The notes beneath the pieces were generated by a model, which made no database searches, was not told the origin of the DNA, and worked only from the letters and a program-made list of their open reading frames with translations. Positions 17,508 through 26,383 of a DNA stretch of 40,607 nt are shown piece after piece; position 1 is the first letter of the stretch; each line of letters starts with the position of its first letter. Source of the stretch: SIG299 sp964632165 (lineage in GTDB: Bacteria; Bacillota; Clostridia; Lachnospirales; Lachnospiraceae); the NCBI GenBank assembly GCA_964632165.1, contig CAZWCZ010000019.1, positions 1-40,607 of the forward strand, written 5' to 3'. Made by a program: the position numbers and the translations under genes.

Positions 17508-20348
17508 TCAATTTCCTCCGGCGGCAAGAAATGATTCGTATTCCTCGCTCGTCATCAGGATCTTCCTTGGCTTAGTGCCTTCTTCCGGTCCGACCACACC
17601 GGCATCTGCCAGCTGATCCATAATGCGTGCCGCCCGGTTAAAGCCTATTTTATACTCTCTCTGAAGCATACCAATAGATGCTTTTTCGCGCTCAATAATG
17701 TATCTTCCGGCTTCGGCAAAATATTCATCCCGTCCGTTGTCCGTACCACTGCTTCCTGAAACAGCTTCTGACGCACGCACAGTCGTGATTTTTGCAGAAA
17801 TCTCTTCACTGTACTGTGCCGGTCCGCCATTCTGACCTTTCAAAAACTCAACCACATTTGTAACTTCCCTGTCGGATACAAATGCACCCTGCACACGTAC
17901 CGGCTTTGGATAATTGGACGGATAATACAACATATCGCCCTTCCCAAGCAGTTTTTCCGCACCAACCGAATCAAGGATTGTTCTTGAATCAATCCCCGAA
18001 GAAACCGCAAATGCAATACGCGATGGAATATTGGCTTTGATCAGACCGGTAATGACATTGACAGACGGACGCTGTGTTGCCAATACCAGATGAATTCCTG
18101 CCGCCCTCGCCTTTTGTGCAAGACGGCATATTGCATCTTCTACATCTGTAGAAGCCACCATCATCAGATCTGCCAGCTCGTCTACGATAATTACAAGCTG
18201 CGGATAATGCAGATACTGTTCTGCCGTAAGCCCTTCTCTTTCAAGAGCATCCAGTTTTTCATGATATCCTTTCAGATCTCTTGCATTCACCTCATAGAAC
18301 TTATTATAACGCTCTTCCATTTCCGCCACTGCCCAGTTCAATGCAGCGGAAGCCTTTTTCGGATCTGTTACAACCGGAATCAGCAGATGTGGGATTCCGT
18401 TGTATACGCTTAATTCTACCACTTTCGGATCTACCATTAATAACTTTACTTCATCCGGATGTGCCTTATACAAAATGCTCATTATGATCGTGTTGATGCA
18501 TACGGATTTACCGGAACCTGTCGCACCGGCGATCAACAGATGCGGCATTTTTGCGATATCTGCTACAATACACTGTCCACCGATATCACGTCCTACCGTA
18601 AAAGCAAGTTTCGATGGATTCCGCTCAAACTCCCGAGATTCCAAAAGTTCCCGCAGTGTTACCGTCGTATTCTCTTTGTTCGGAACTTCAATTCCGACAG
18701 CTGCTTTCCCCGGAATCGGAGCTTCGATACGCACATCCGCTGCCGCAAGATTCAGCTTAATATCATCGATCAGATTGGTTATTCTGCTTACCTTCACGCC
18801 CTGCTCCGGTTGAATCTCATATCTGGTCACTGACGGACCACGGCTGTAGTCTGTAATTGAAACGCTTACTCCAAAACTGTCTAACGTCGCTTTCAGTTTT
18901 TCTGCCGTTGCATGTAGTTCTGCTTCTGCATTTGCATTATTTTTCCGCTCCGGCCGGTTTAATAATTCCATTGGAGGAAACTGATAGACCGGTCGGATCT
19001 CTTCCATTGTTTCTCCGGCTTCCTCCGCTATTTTTGCAATATCTTCTGCACTTGCCTGATTTGCTTTTCTTTCTTCTTTTGTCAGTTCTGTAACCGCTCC
19101 CTGTTTTCCTGTTTCCTTTTTCATATCCGACATTCCATAAGGTGCCTGCTCAAATATTGTTTTTTCTCTTGGCGCACCTTCCTGATATCTGCGGTCAGTC
19201 AGTGACTGTTCCGAAAAACTCGGTTCAAACTCTTCTCCTCTCGGTTCCGGAATCTGAAATAACGGTTTCGGCTGTTCTTTCTTTTCAGCACTTTTTGTCT
19301 GCTTCACACGATCAAATTTTTTTCGCAGTTCTTCTTCATAAATACTGTTTACAGCATCCACATTATCCTGAGACATATGATAATTTCCGATGTACAACAG
19401 TTCTTCCGTTTCTTCGTCTAATTTCTTATCGGGCATAATTTCCGTCGGTGCAGTATCCGACCGTCCTGCCAAAGTGCATTCCTCCTGTTTTCCCGCAGGC
19501 AGGGTTCTCGAAGTGCCTCCAAAGAAATTTCGGATAGGTTTCTCTCTTTTTTCTTTCTTCTGTTCTTCTCTTTCCGTATCCAGAAGAAAACTTTGTGCCC
19601 TGCTGCTCTTTTGTTCCTGTTTCAGCTGTTCCTGATATTCTTTTTCTTCTTGTGTGCGGATTTTTCTTTCTTCTTTACGTTTTTGAATTTCTCTTCCGCT
19701 GATTTCACCAAGAAGTGCAAAAAGAGCCTTTCCGGTCAGCACCATGATACATACAAGGGCAAGCGCCACCAAAACTACATAGCTTCCAACTTTGCCAAAT
19801 GCCGGGACACAAAGATAGCAGAGAACTCCTCCAAGCAAGCCGCTCCCATTCTTTTTTTCTGCAGATACCTTATAGTAATCAAGCAGCTCCATTTCCGTTG
19901 TCTGACCAAACACAAGCTGGATAATCGCAGCCAGCACAACAAACAATGCGACCGAGGCGATCAATTTAGGAATATATCTTTTGTTTGAAGTCCGATTTGC
20001 AAGATAAAATGCGATCCCAAAAAATAAGAAAAACGGAATTACATATGCCATCACGCCAAACATTCCAAACGTAAACTGATTGATGACCTCACCGACTTTG
20101 CCGCTCATACTGAAATTGCTTAAAAAAAGAAGTGTCGAAATAACAAGTGTTACAAGAAGAACCAGCTCATTGTTAAAATCAGGAACCAGTTCCTCCTTTG
20201 GCAGCTTTTCCTCTGCATTCTTTTTTTTCAATGTCTTATTCGTTTCTCCGCTGTTCTTTTTACTTACAGTTTTCTTTACAGGAGTCCCTTTTTTCACTGA
20301 AGCAGTTTTCTTTTTTCCTGTTGTTTTCCCTGTACTTTTTACAGCCAT
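17508..20348 (-). CDS. ftsK: FtsK/SpoIIIE DNA translocase
   Basis: Membrane-anchored DNA pump for chromosome segregation at division or sporulation septa, about 946 residues. A Lys-rich N-terminal tail (to about residue 50) precedes four hydrophobic segments (around 60-78, 93-118, 128-148 and 182-207). A charged Gln/Glu/Lys-rich linker follows. The motor domain has Walker A GATGSGKS near 608-615 and Walker B I-I-V-D-E-L-A-D near 720. A C-terminal gamma winged-helix domain (about 872-935) would recognise orientation sequences. The ATG at 20348 is preferred over an upstream GTG at 20372. The gene follows metY closely; whether it plays the FtsK or SpoIIIE role cannot be told here. Confidence 0.95.
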   Translation of the reverse strand: MAVKSTGKTTGKKKTASVKKGTPVKKTVSKKNSGETNKTLKKKNAEEKLPKEELVPDFNNELVLLVTLVISTLLFLSNFSMSGKVGEVINQFTFGMFGVMAYVIPFFLFFGIAFYLANRTSNKRYIPKLIASVALFVVLAAIIQLVFGQTTEMELLDYYKVSAEKKNGSGLLGGVLCYLCVPAFGKVGSYVVLVALALVCIMVLTGKALFALLGEISGREIQKRKEERKIRTQEEKEYQEQLKQEQKSSRAQSFLLDTEREEQKKEKREKPIRNFFGGTSRTLPAGKQEECTLAGRSDTAPTEIMPDKKLDEETEELLYIGNYHMSQDNVDAVNSIYEEELRKKFDRVKQTKSAEKKEQPKPLFQIPEPRGEEFEPSFSEQSLTDRRYQEGAPREKTIFEQAPYGMSDMKKETGKQGAVTELTKEERKANQASAEDIAKIAEEAGETMEEIRPVYQFPPMELLNRPERKNNANAEAELHATAEKLKATLDSFGVSVSITDYSRGPSVTRYEIQPEQGVKVSRITNLIDDIKLNLAAADVRIEAPIPGKAAVGIEVPNKENTTVTLRELLESREFERNPSKLAFTVGRDIGGQCIVADIAKMPHLLIAGATGSGKSVCINTIIMSILYKAHPDEVKLLMVDPKVVELSVYNGIPHLLIPVVTDPKKASAALNWAVAEMEERYNKFYEVNARDLKGYHEKLDALEREGLTAEQYLHYPQLVIIVDELADLMMVASTDVEDAICRLAQKARAAGIHLVLATQRPSVNVITGLIKANIPSRIAFAVSSGIDSRTILDSVGAEKLLGKGDMLYYPSNYPKPVRVQGAFVSDREVTNVVEFLKGQNGGPAQYSEEISAKITTVRASEAVSGSSGTDNGRDEYFAEAGRYIIEREKASIGMLQREYKIGFNRAARIMDQLADAGVVGPEEGTKPRKILMTSEEYESFLAAGGN

Positions 20349-20378
20349 ACCTTCCCATACCTTTCTCAGCACAAGAAT

Positions 20379-21653
20379 TTATTTTGCCTGTGCCAATGCC
20401 TGTTCTAAATCTTCTAAAATATCCTCTACATCCTCTATCCCGATAGACATTCTTACCATATTCGGTTCAACACCTGCTGCTGCTAACTGCTCATCAGAAA
20501 GCTGCCGGTGTGTTGTGCTGGCCGGATGCAGTACACCCGTTCTTGCATCTGCAACATGGACAACAATCGCAGCAAGCTTCAGGCTGTCCATAAACTTCAT
20601 TGCGGATTCCCTTCCGCCCTTAACGCCAAAGGAAATCACACCGCTCACTCCGTTTGGCAGATACCTGCCTGCCAATTCATAATACCTGTTTCCGGCAAGT
20701 CCCGGGTAATTTACCCATTCTACCATTTCATTGTTTTCTAACCATTTTGCAACAGCAAGCGCATTTTGCGAATGACGTTCCATTCTCAGATGCAATGTCT
20801 CTATTCCCAGATTTAAATAAAAAGCATTTTGAGGAGAAAGCGTCGATCCAAGGTCGCGCATTAACTGTACCCTGGCTTTTGTAATATACGCAGCTGTTCC
20901 GCAGTCTCTTGTATATACCATGCCGTGATAAGATTCGTCCGGTGTGGAAAGTCCCGGAAATTTTCCGTTGTCCCACGGGAATTTTCCGCTGTCTACTATA
21001 ACACCGCCAAGTGCCGTTGCATGTCCGTCCAGATATTTAGACGTAGAATGCACTACAATGTCTGCACCGAACTCAAACGGACGGCAAAGTATAGGTGTAG
21101 CAAAAGTATTATCAATGATAAGCGGAATCCCATTCTGATGTGCCACTTTTGCAAATTTTTCGATATCGCACACGACTAAAGACGGATTAGAAAGCGTTTC
21201 AGAGAAAATCAGCTTTGTGTTATCGTTTATCTCTTTCTGTAAATCTTCTTCTGAAATATCGGTGTCAACAAAAGTAACATCAATTCCGAATTTCTTTAAC
21301 GTCACGGAAAACAGATTAAAGGTTCCTCCATAAATTGCTGCCGTAGAGATCATATGATCACCAGCCTCACAAATATTTAAAATAGAAATTAAGGTTGCTG
21401 CCTGTCCGGAAGACGTACAAAGTGCACCAACTCCTCCTTCTAACATTGAAATCTTCTTTTCTACACAATCTACGGTCGGATTACCGATACGTGTATAAAA
21501 AAATCCTTCTTCCTCAAGGTCAAACAGTTTCCCGACGGTTTCACTGCTGTCATATTTATAAGTTGTGCTCTGGCAGATCGGCACAACTCTTGCTTCGCCG
21601 TTTTTTGGTTCATAAGCGCCCTGTACACATACTGTATTTTTTTTATAGCTCAT
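20379..21653 (-). CDS. metY: O-acetylhomoserine sulfhydrylase (MetY)
   Basis: PLP-dependent Cys/Met metabolism enzyme, 424 residues, that makes homocysteine from O-acetylhomoserine and sulfide. The PLP lysine is K206 in H-S-T-S-K-Y-L-D-G-H-x-x-A-L-G-G. Y-T-R-I-G-N-P-T near residue 53, S-S-G-Q-A-A near 81 and D-N-T-F-A-T-P near 181 are typical. The roughly 425-residue length and the insert near 220-245 favour MetY over the shorter MetB/MetC. The ATG at 21653 has AAGGAGG upstream. It has its own promoter 30 nt upstream and a short leader, so no riboswitch fits. It ends about 30 nt before ftsK. Confidence 0.92.
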   Translation of the reverse strand: MSYKKNTVCVQGAYEPKNGEARVVPICQSTTYKYDSSETVGKLFDLEEEGFFYTRIGNPTVDCVEKKISMLEGGVGALCTSSGQAATLISILNICEAGDHMISTAAIYGGTFNLFSVTLKKFGIDVTFVDTDISEEDLQKEINDNTKLIFSETLSNPSLVVCDIEKFAKVAHQNGIPLIIDNTFATPILCRPFEFGADIVVHSTSKYLDGHATALGGVIVDSGKFPWDNGKFPGLSTPDESYHGMVYTRDCGTAAYITKARVQLMRDLGSTLSPQNAFYLNLGIETLHLRMERHSQNALAVAKWLENNEMVEWVNYPGLAGNRYYELAGRYLPNGVSGVISFGVKGGRESAMKFMDSLKLAAIVVHVADARTGVLHPASTTHRQLSDEQLAAAGVEPNMVRMSIGIEDVEDILEDLEQALAQAK

Positions 21654-21683
21654 GTCAAATTCCTCCTTATAGTTCTCTTTTCT

Positions 21684-21712
21684 ATTTTAAAGCATCAAAC
21701 CTTTACCGTCAA
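21684..21712 (-). promoter_or_regulatory. Promoter of metY
   Basis: TTGACG (21707-21712), 17 nt, TAAAAT (21684-21689) on the minus strand, overlapping the end of the upstream peptidase intergenic gap. It may also serve ftsK. Confidence 0.75.
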
Positions 21713-21725
21713 CCATGTTTTCCGC

Positions 21726-22994
21726 TTAACTCCGGTACTTTTTAGTCAATCCTGCGTTGGCAGAGCACTCGCCAACCAGACACATACTGCTCTTTTCCAT
21801 GCACAGATATTTCCTGGCAAACAAGCGGATCTGTTCTGCCGTAACCGAGGATAATTTTTCCAATGTTTCTTCTAACGGCACTGCACGATCATGCATCAGA
21901 ATTGCTTTTGCATTTTGTTCCATGCGATTTCGCGCGCTCTCATTTCCCATGATCATTTCTGTTCTCAGTTGTGTATACAGTGCTTCCAGTTCAGAGTCTC
22001 CTATTGGTAAATCCGCCAGTTCCGTAAGTATTTCCTGTAACTTATCATACACGGTATCTGCATTCGCCGGATTTACAACTACATCAATATGAAAAAGCCC
22101 TGCTTCCCTGAAAAGACTCGAATAAGAATATACAGAATATGCCAGACCAAGTTCTTCCCTGATCGTTTGGAACAGTCTTGAATTATTGCTGCCGCCCAAT
22201 AACGCATTTGTCATGATCTGCACATGACGAAGTTCGTCCGTTTCCGGTACCGTCTCAAATGCAAGGTTCATATACAGCTGCTCTACATCCTTTTGTCTTT
22301 CACAGATACAGCGATGGAACTTCGGAAGAATCCGTGGAACTGCACTCTCTGCCGCTTCTCCATATTGCGGGATTGACAGGAATGCACTTTTTAAACACTC
22401 CAAGGCAGAAGTCTCATCAAAATTTCCTGCAATAGAAACAATCATATTGCTTCCACAGTAATATTTTCGCATATAGGCAAGGATCTGCTCTTTGGTCATA
22501 GAGGAAACAACATCTTTTTCACCAGAAATAATAAATCCGAGCGGATGATCTTTCCAGATATTCTTTTGAAGAAGTTCATGTACCAAATCTTCCGGCGAAT
22601 CGTCATACATGTCAATTTCTTCTAAAATAACACCCAGCTCTTTTTTTAACGGCTCTTCTTCAAATGTAGAATTCTGCAGCATATCTCCGATAAGCTCTAT
22701 CATTTTAGGAAGATATTCTGTCAATGTTACTCCGTAAAATGCCGTACATTCTTTTCCCGTAAAAGCATTCAGCTGATCACCAATGGCAGAAATCTCATCT
22801 GCCAGCTGTTTTGCAGAACGAGTACTCGTTCCTTTAAACAGGCAATGCTCTATCACATGAGAAATCCCGTTATTTTCCTGTGTTTCATTTGCAGAACCGA
22901 CTTTTACCCATACGCCAAAGGACACCGTCCTCAAATTTTCCATCGGTTCCATTACAACTCGCATTCCGTTGTCCAGTGTTGTTGTTTTTATCAT
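21726..22994 (-). CDS. M16 family zinc peptidase
   Basis: A 422-residue M16B (pitrilysin/processing-peptidase type) metalloprotease. The inverted zinc motif H-V-I-E-H is at residues 46-50, with a downstream Glu-rich segment (V-I-L-E-E-I-D-M) likely providing the third ligand. The C-terminal half repeats the fold without the motif, with R/Y-type substrate-binding residues near A-Y-S-V-Y-S-Y. It is the counterpart of the YmxG/MlpA protein found next to pnp in Bacillus. The ATG at 22994 has AGGAGAG upstream. It follows pnp, with a long perfect hairpin in the 77-nt gap. Substrate unknown. Confidence 0.9.
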   Translation of the reverse strand: MIKTTTLDNGMRVVMEPMENLRTVSFGVWVKVGSANETQENNGISHVIEHCLFKGTSTRSAKQLADEISAIGDQLNAFTGKECTAFYGVTLTEYLPKMIELIGDMLQNSTFEEEPLKKELGVILEEIDMYDDSPEDLVHELLQKNIWKDHPLGFIISGEKDVVSSMTKEQILAYMRKYYCGSNMIVSIAGNFDETSALECLKSAFLSIPQYGEAAESAVPRILPKFHRCICERQKDVEQLYMNLAFETVPETDELRHVQIMTNALLGGSNNSRLFQTIREELGLAYSVYSYSSLFREAGLFHIDVVVNPANADTVYDKLQEILTELADLPIGDSELEALYTQLRTEMIMGNESARNRMEQNAKAILMHDRAVPLEETLEKLSSVTAEQIRLFARKYLCMEKSSMCLVGECSANAGLTKKYRS

Positions 22995-23023
22995 AACTCT
23001 CCTGTATACATTTACTTTGATGC

Positions 23024-23061
23024 AAAGAACTGCTGTATACTAACATATACAGCAGTTCTTT
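23024..23061 (-). terminator. Perfect 16-bp hairpin after pnp
   Basis: A perfect 16-bp inverted repeat (23024-23039 with 23046-23061, 6-nt loop) starts 11 nt after the pnp stop. On the minus strand the stem ends in TTCTTT without a longer T run, so termination may be partial or it may protect the 3' end. Confidence 0.65.
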
Positions 23062-23071
23062 AAAAATTCTC

Positions 23072-25159
23072 TTACTTTACATCTTTGATACTGAAACTGA
23101 TTCTTCCCATTTTATCCTTGCCAAGGCAGACTGCCTTAACTACATCGCCAAGTGTAAGAACATCTTCTACGCGATCGATTCTTTCCTTGGAAACCTTGGA
23201 AATGTGAACCATTGCTTCCTTGCCCGGCGCAAACTCAAGAAATGCACCGAATTCCTTAATGCTCACTACTTTGCCTTCCAGCACCTGTCCTTCTTCAAAG
23301 TCAGTTACAATGATCTGGATCAGTTCTACTGCTTTCTGCATTGCCGCTGCGTCTGTGCCGCATACAGAAACTGCACCGTCGTCCGTAATGTCAATCTTAA
23401 CACCGGTCTGTTCAATGATTGCATTGATCGTTTTACCTCTCTGACCAACAACCTCACCGATTTTTGCAGGATCGATCTGAATCTGGATGATCTTTGGAGC
23501 ATACGGTCCAACTTCCGGTCTTGGTTCAGCAATCGCAGGCTTCATGCAATTTTCCATAATGAACATTCTTGCTTCACGGCATCTTGCAATAGCTCCTTCT
23601 ACGATAGGCCTTGTCAGACCGTGGATCTTAATGTCCATCTGAATGGCTGTGATTCCGGCATCTGTACCTGTTACCTTGAAATCCATATCACCGAAGAAAT
23701 CTTCCAGTCCCTGAATATCAGTCAATAAAATATAATCATCATCTGTGTCTCCTGTAACAAGACCACAGGAAATACCGGCAACCATCTTCTTTATCGGAAC
23801 ACCTGCTGCCATCAGAGACATACAGGAAGCACACGTAGATGCCATGGAAGTGGATCCGTTCGACTCAAATGTCTCAGATACCGTACGGATCGCATACGGG
23901 AATTCCTCTTCCGAAGGAAGTACAGGAATCAGTGCTCTTTCAGCAAGTGCACCATGACCGATCTCACGGCGCCCCGGACCTCTGGAAACCTTTGTTTCGC
24001 CTACGGAATATGCAGGGAAATTATAGTGATGCATATATCTCTTTGAAGTTTCAAATTCATCCAGACCATCCAGTCTCTGAGCTTCTGAGAGAGGTGCCAG
24101 TGTACATACGTTACATATCTGTGTCTGACCTCTGGTAAACATGGCAGAACCATGAACCCTCGGTACGATATCAACTTCTGCTGCCAAAGGACGGATCTGC
24201 GTAATGGCACGGCCGTCCGGACGCTTCTGATCTTTCAGGATCATCTTACGAACCGTCTTCTTTTCGTACTGATAAACTGCTTCATCAATGAGAGGAAGCC
24301 ATTCCTCTTTCTCTGCAAATGCCTCTGCAAGCTTGTCCTTTAACTCACGGATACGGTCTTCACGTACCTGCTTCTGTTCGGCAAACATTACAACTTCCAT
24401 TTCTGCCGGAGGAACGATCTCTCGAATTGCAGCAAACAGCTCTTCCGGAATTGCACAACTGGTATAGGTGTGCTTTTCCTTGCCGCATTCTGCAACAATT
24501 GTATCGATAAATGCAATTACCTGCTGATTTACTGCATGTGCTGCATAAATAGCTTCGATCATCTTATCTTCCGGAACTTCATTGGCACCGGCCTCGATCA
24601 TGATAACCTTATCCCTGGTAGATGCAACCGTCAGTTTTAAATCAGAAACCGCATTCTGAGATGCATTCGGATTAAATACAAACTCTCCGTTGATCATGCC
24701 TACCTGTGTAGTTGCACATGGTCCGTCAAACGGAATATCAGAAATGGCAACTGCAATCGCAGAACCAAGCATGGCAGTCAGTTCCGGACTGCATTCCGGA
24801 TCAACGGACATTACCATATTATTGATAGTAACATCATTTCTGTAGTCTTTTGGGAATAATGGTCTCATCGGACGGTCAATGACACGGGATGTAAGGATGG
24901 CATTCTCCGATGCTTTTCCTTCTCTTCTTGTAAAACCTCCCGGGATCTTACCAACCGCATACAGCTTTTCTTCATACTCTACAGAAAGCGGAAAAAAATC
25001 GATCCCGTCTCTCGGCTTCTCGGATGCTGTCGCCGTAGATAATACCGTAGTATCGCCATAATGCATAAAAGCCGCACCGTTTGCCTGTGCTGCAACTCTG
25101 CCGATATCTACCTTTAATGTTCTGCCGGCAAGTTCCATGGAAAAACTCTTGTAACTCAT
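23072..25159 (-). CDS. pnp: Polynucleotide phosphorylase
   Basis: Phosphorolytic 3'-5' exoribonuclease, 695 residues. Two RNase PH-like domains (about 1-210 and 310-545, the second with F-E-S-N-G-S-T-S-M-A-S and the D-x-x-G-D-M-D-F-K-V metal-binding segment) flank a helical linker. A KH domain (G-x-V-V-G-Q-R-G-K-T-I-N) and an S1 domain (V-V-S-I-K-E-F-G-A-F-L-E) end the protein. The ATG at 25159 has AAAAGGAG about 10 nt upstream; the open frame continues a further 19 codons into the leader but shows no conserved protein. Its leader holds two hairpins. It is normally next to rpsO, from which the pectin block now separates it. Confidence 0.97.
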   Translation of the reverse strand: MSYKSFSMELAGRTLKVDIGRVAAQANGAAFMHYGDTTVLSTATASEKPRDGIDFFPLSVEYEEKLYAVGKIPGGFTRREGKASENAILTSRVIDRPMRPLFPKDYRNDVTINNMVMSVDPECSPELTAMLGSAIAVAISDIPFDGPCATTQVGMINGEFVFNPNASQNAVSDLKLTVASTRDKVIMIEAGANEVPEDKMIEAIYAAHAVNQQVIAFIDTIVAECGKEKHTYTSCAIPEELFAAIREIVPPAEMEVVMFAEQKQVREDRIRELKDKLAEAFAEKEEWLPLIDEAVYQYEKKTVRKMILKDQKRPDGRAITQIRPLAAEVDIVPRVHGSAMFTRGQTQICNVCTLAPLSEAQRLDGLDEFETSKRYMHHYNFPAYSVGETKVSRGPGRREIGHGALAERALIPVLPSEEEFPYAIRTVSETFESNGSTSMASTCASCMSLMAAGVPIKKMVAGISCGLVTGDTDDDYILLTDIQGLEDFFGDMDFKVTGTDAGITAIQMDIKIHGLTRPIVEGAIARCREARMFIMENCMKPAIAEPRPEVGPYAPKIIQIQIDPAKIGEVVGQRGKTINAIIEQTGVKIDITDDGAVSVCGTDAAAMQKAVELIQIIVTDFEEGQVLEGKVVSIKEFGAFLEFAPGKEAMVHISKVSKERIDRVEDVLTLGDVVKAVCLGKDKMGRISFSIKDVK

Positions 25160-25300
25160 GTTTCTTAATCTCCTTTTCGTTTGATCTACGGAGCCGCCGA
25201 AACAACTGAATAACACATCCTGGGAATCACAATGTGCTATTCAGAAGTCCCGGAACAGCGCCCCGCATTTGGGCACAACTTGCCCACTATTTTTATTATA
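25160..25300 (-). promoter_or_regulatory. pnp promoter -10 and structured leader
   Basis: A TATAAT (25295-25300, minus strand) with no good -35 marks a likely start near 25288. The roughly 130-nt leader contains a 5-bp GGGCA/TGCCC hairpin (25271-25285) and a 13-bp stem with one G-T pair (25206-25218 with 25232-25244). In other bacteria PNPase controls its own mRNA through a leader stem, so this is a candidate autoregulatory structure. Confidence 0.55.
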
Positions 25301-25369
25301 CGCTATTCCCATGGAAAAATCCAGTATTTTTTTCTGTTGCACGAAACCGTTAAAACATCCGGGCAACAA

Positions 25370-25403
25370 AGAAAGACAGTCTGCACACCGCAGCTGTCTT
25401 TCT
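25370..25403 (-). terminator. Terminator after the GH43-like gene
   Basis: Perfect 10-bp inverted repeat AGAAAGACAG and CTGTCTTTCT (25370-25379 with 25394-25403) followed by a T-rich stretch on the minus strand, 17 nt beyond the GH43-like stop. It separates the pectin block from pnp. Confidence 0.7.
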
Positions 25404-25420
25404 CTTATTCCATTTAAAAT

Positions 25421-26326
25421 TTAGAATGCTTTTTTCAGACGCTGACACTCCTCGTCCGTGATCGGAAGGATTCCGCCATGCCGTTTCAGGTTGACTCCCA
25501 TATCAAACTCATCCTCCTGCAAAATGCGGAATTTTCCTGACAGGATATTTTCGGAAATCAACGGGAGATATCCTTTTCCCTCCGAATAGCGATCCACAAG
25601 CAGGCACCATTTTGCTCCGTCCTCCAGTGGAAATGCGATTGGCCCTTCTACTCCGTAGAGATTTTCAAGGACCGGGCTGGAAATATCAGCAAACGCATCC
25701 TTATCCAATGTTTTTCCATAGTCCATCCGGATGTTCTTTGTTGTTTCGTCTTTAGAAAAACGGATATATCCTTCCGGTATGCGGATGATGTCTGTATCGA
25801 TCACATGCTTATCCCGTTCGATATAAAGTTCCGGCTCTGTAAATTTTTTAAAATCACTTGTATATGATGCAAAAATACGCTGCTTATGTTCCGGATTCCC
25901 AAGTCTGGTCATGGAAGCCCAAAATACAAGAAATGCTTCTTTTTCCTCATCATAAATAGCTTCCGGTGCCCATGCACAACCACTCTCCGGTATGGCAACC
26001 GTGTGATTCCAAGGATTGCTCCAATGAACCAGATCCTCTGATTTCCAAATGATAATATCACGGCTTCCTTCAAACTGGGCTACTCCCCAACCTTTCCCAT
26101 TTGCAATACGCAGGTCAGTTGCAATCAGATAAAAACAGTTGTTTTTTTCGTCACGTATCAGAAACGGATCACGTACTCCCTTTTCTCCGATCTCAGATAC
26201 CAGAACCGGGTTTCCCTGATTCAAGTCATTCCAATGCATTCCGTCTTCACTAAGTGAAAAATAAATCTGTTCTCCATGCTCACTTTCACCAATAAAGTGA
26301 ACAAATAAGTACTTATCTTTTTTCAT
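25421..26326 (-). CDS. GH43-like glycosidase
   Basis: A 301-residue five-bladed beta-propeller glycosidase of the GH43/GH117 clan, probably releasing arabinose, xylose or galactose from pectin side chains. Candidate catalytic acids are D53 in V-R-D-P-F, D179 in I-D-T-D-I-I and E227 in V-E-G-P; W-A-P-E near 119-122 is also typical. There is no signal peptide, so it should act on imported oligosaccharides. The ATG at 26326 has AAAGGAG upstream; a longer reading to 26350 lacks a site. It follows the Gly/His-rich membrane protein by 57 nt and ends in a terminator before pnp. Subfamily and exact linkage are not determined. Confidence 0.75.
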   Translation of the reverse strand: MKKDKYLFVHFIGESEHGEQIYFSLSEDGMHWNDLNQGNPVLVSEIGEKGVRDPFLIRDEKNNCFYLIATDLRIANGKGWGVAQFEGSRDIIIWKSEDLVHWSNPWNHTVAIPESGCAWAPEAIYDEEKEAFLVFWASMTRLGNPEHKQRIFASYTSDFKKFTEPELYIERDKHVIDTDIIRIPEGYIRFSKDETTKNIRMDYGKTLDKDAFADISSPVLENLYGVEGPIAFPLEDGAKWCLLVDRYSEGKGYLPLISENILSGKFRILQEDEFDMGVNLKRHGGILPITDEECQRLKKAF

Positions 26327-26383
26327 AATCAGTCTCCTTTTTTCCGTCATCGTCGTTTTTTACAGCACGCGATCTTTCCCTAC

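Noticed and set aside
20080..20682. Open frame of 200 codons on the plus strand
   Set aside because: Antisense to the Lys-rich N-terminus of ftsK and the end of metY. It is Phe/Ser-rich, has no ribosome binding site and spans the junction of two well-supported genes.
21654..21725. SAM riboswitch or T-box before metY
   Set aside because: The predicted start site lies only about 25 nt before the ATG, leaving no room for such a leader.
23204..23728. Open frame of 174 codons antisense to pnp
   Set aside because: Lies fully inside the conserved pnp C-terminal coding region; Cys/His/Asn-rich shadow with no recognisable domain.
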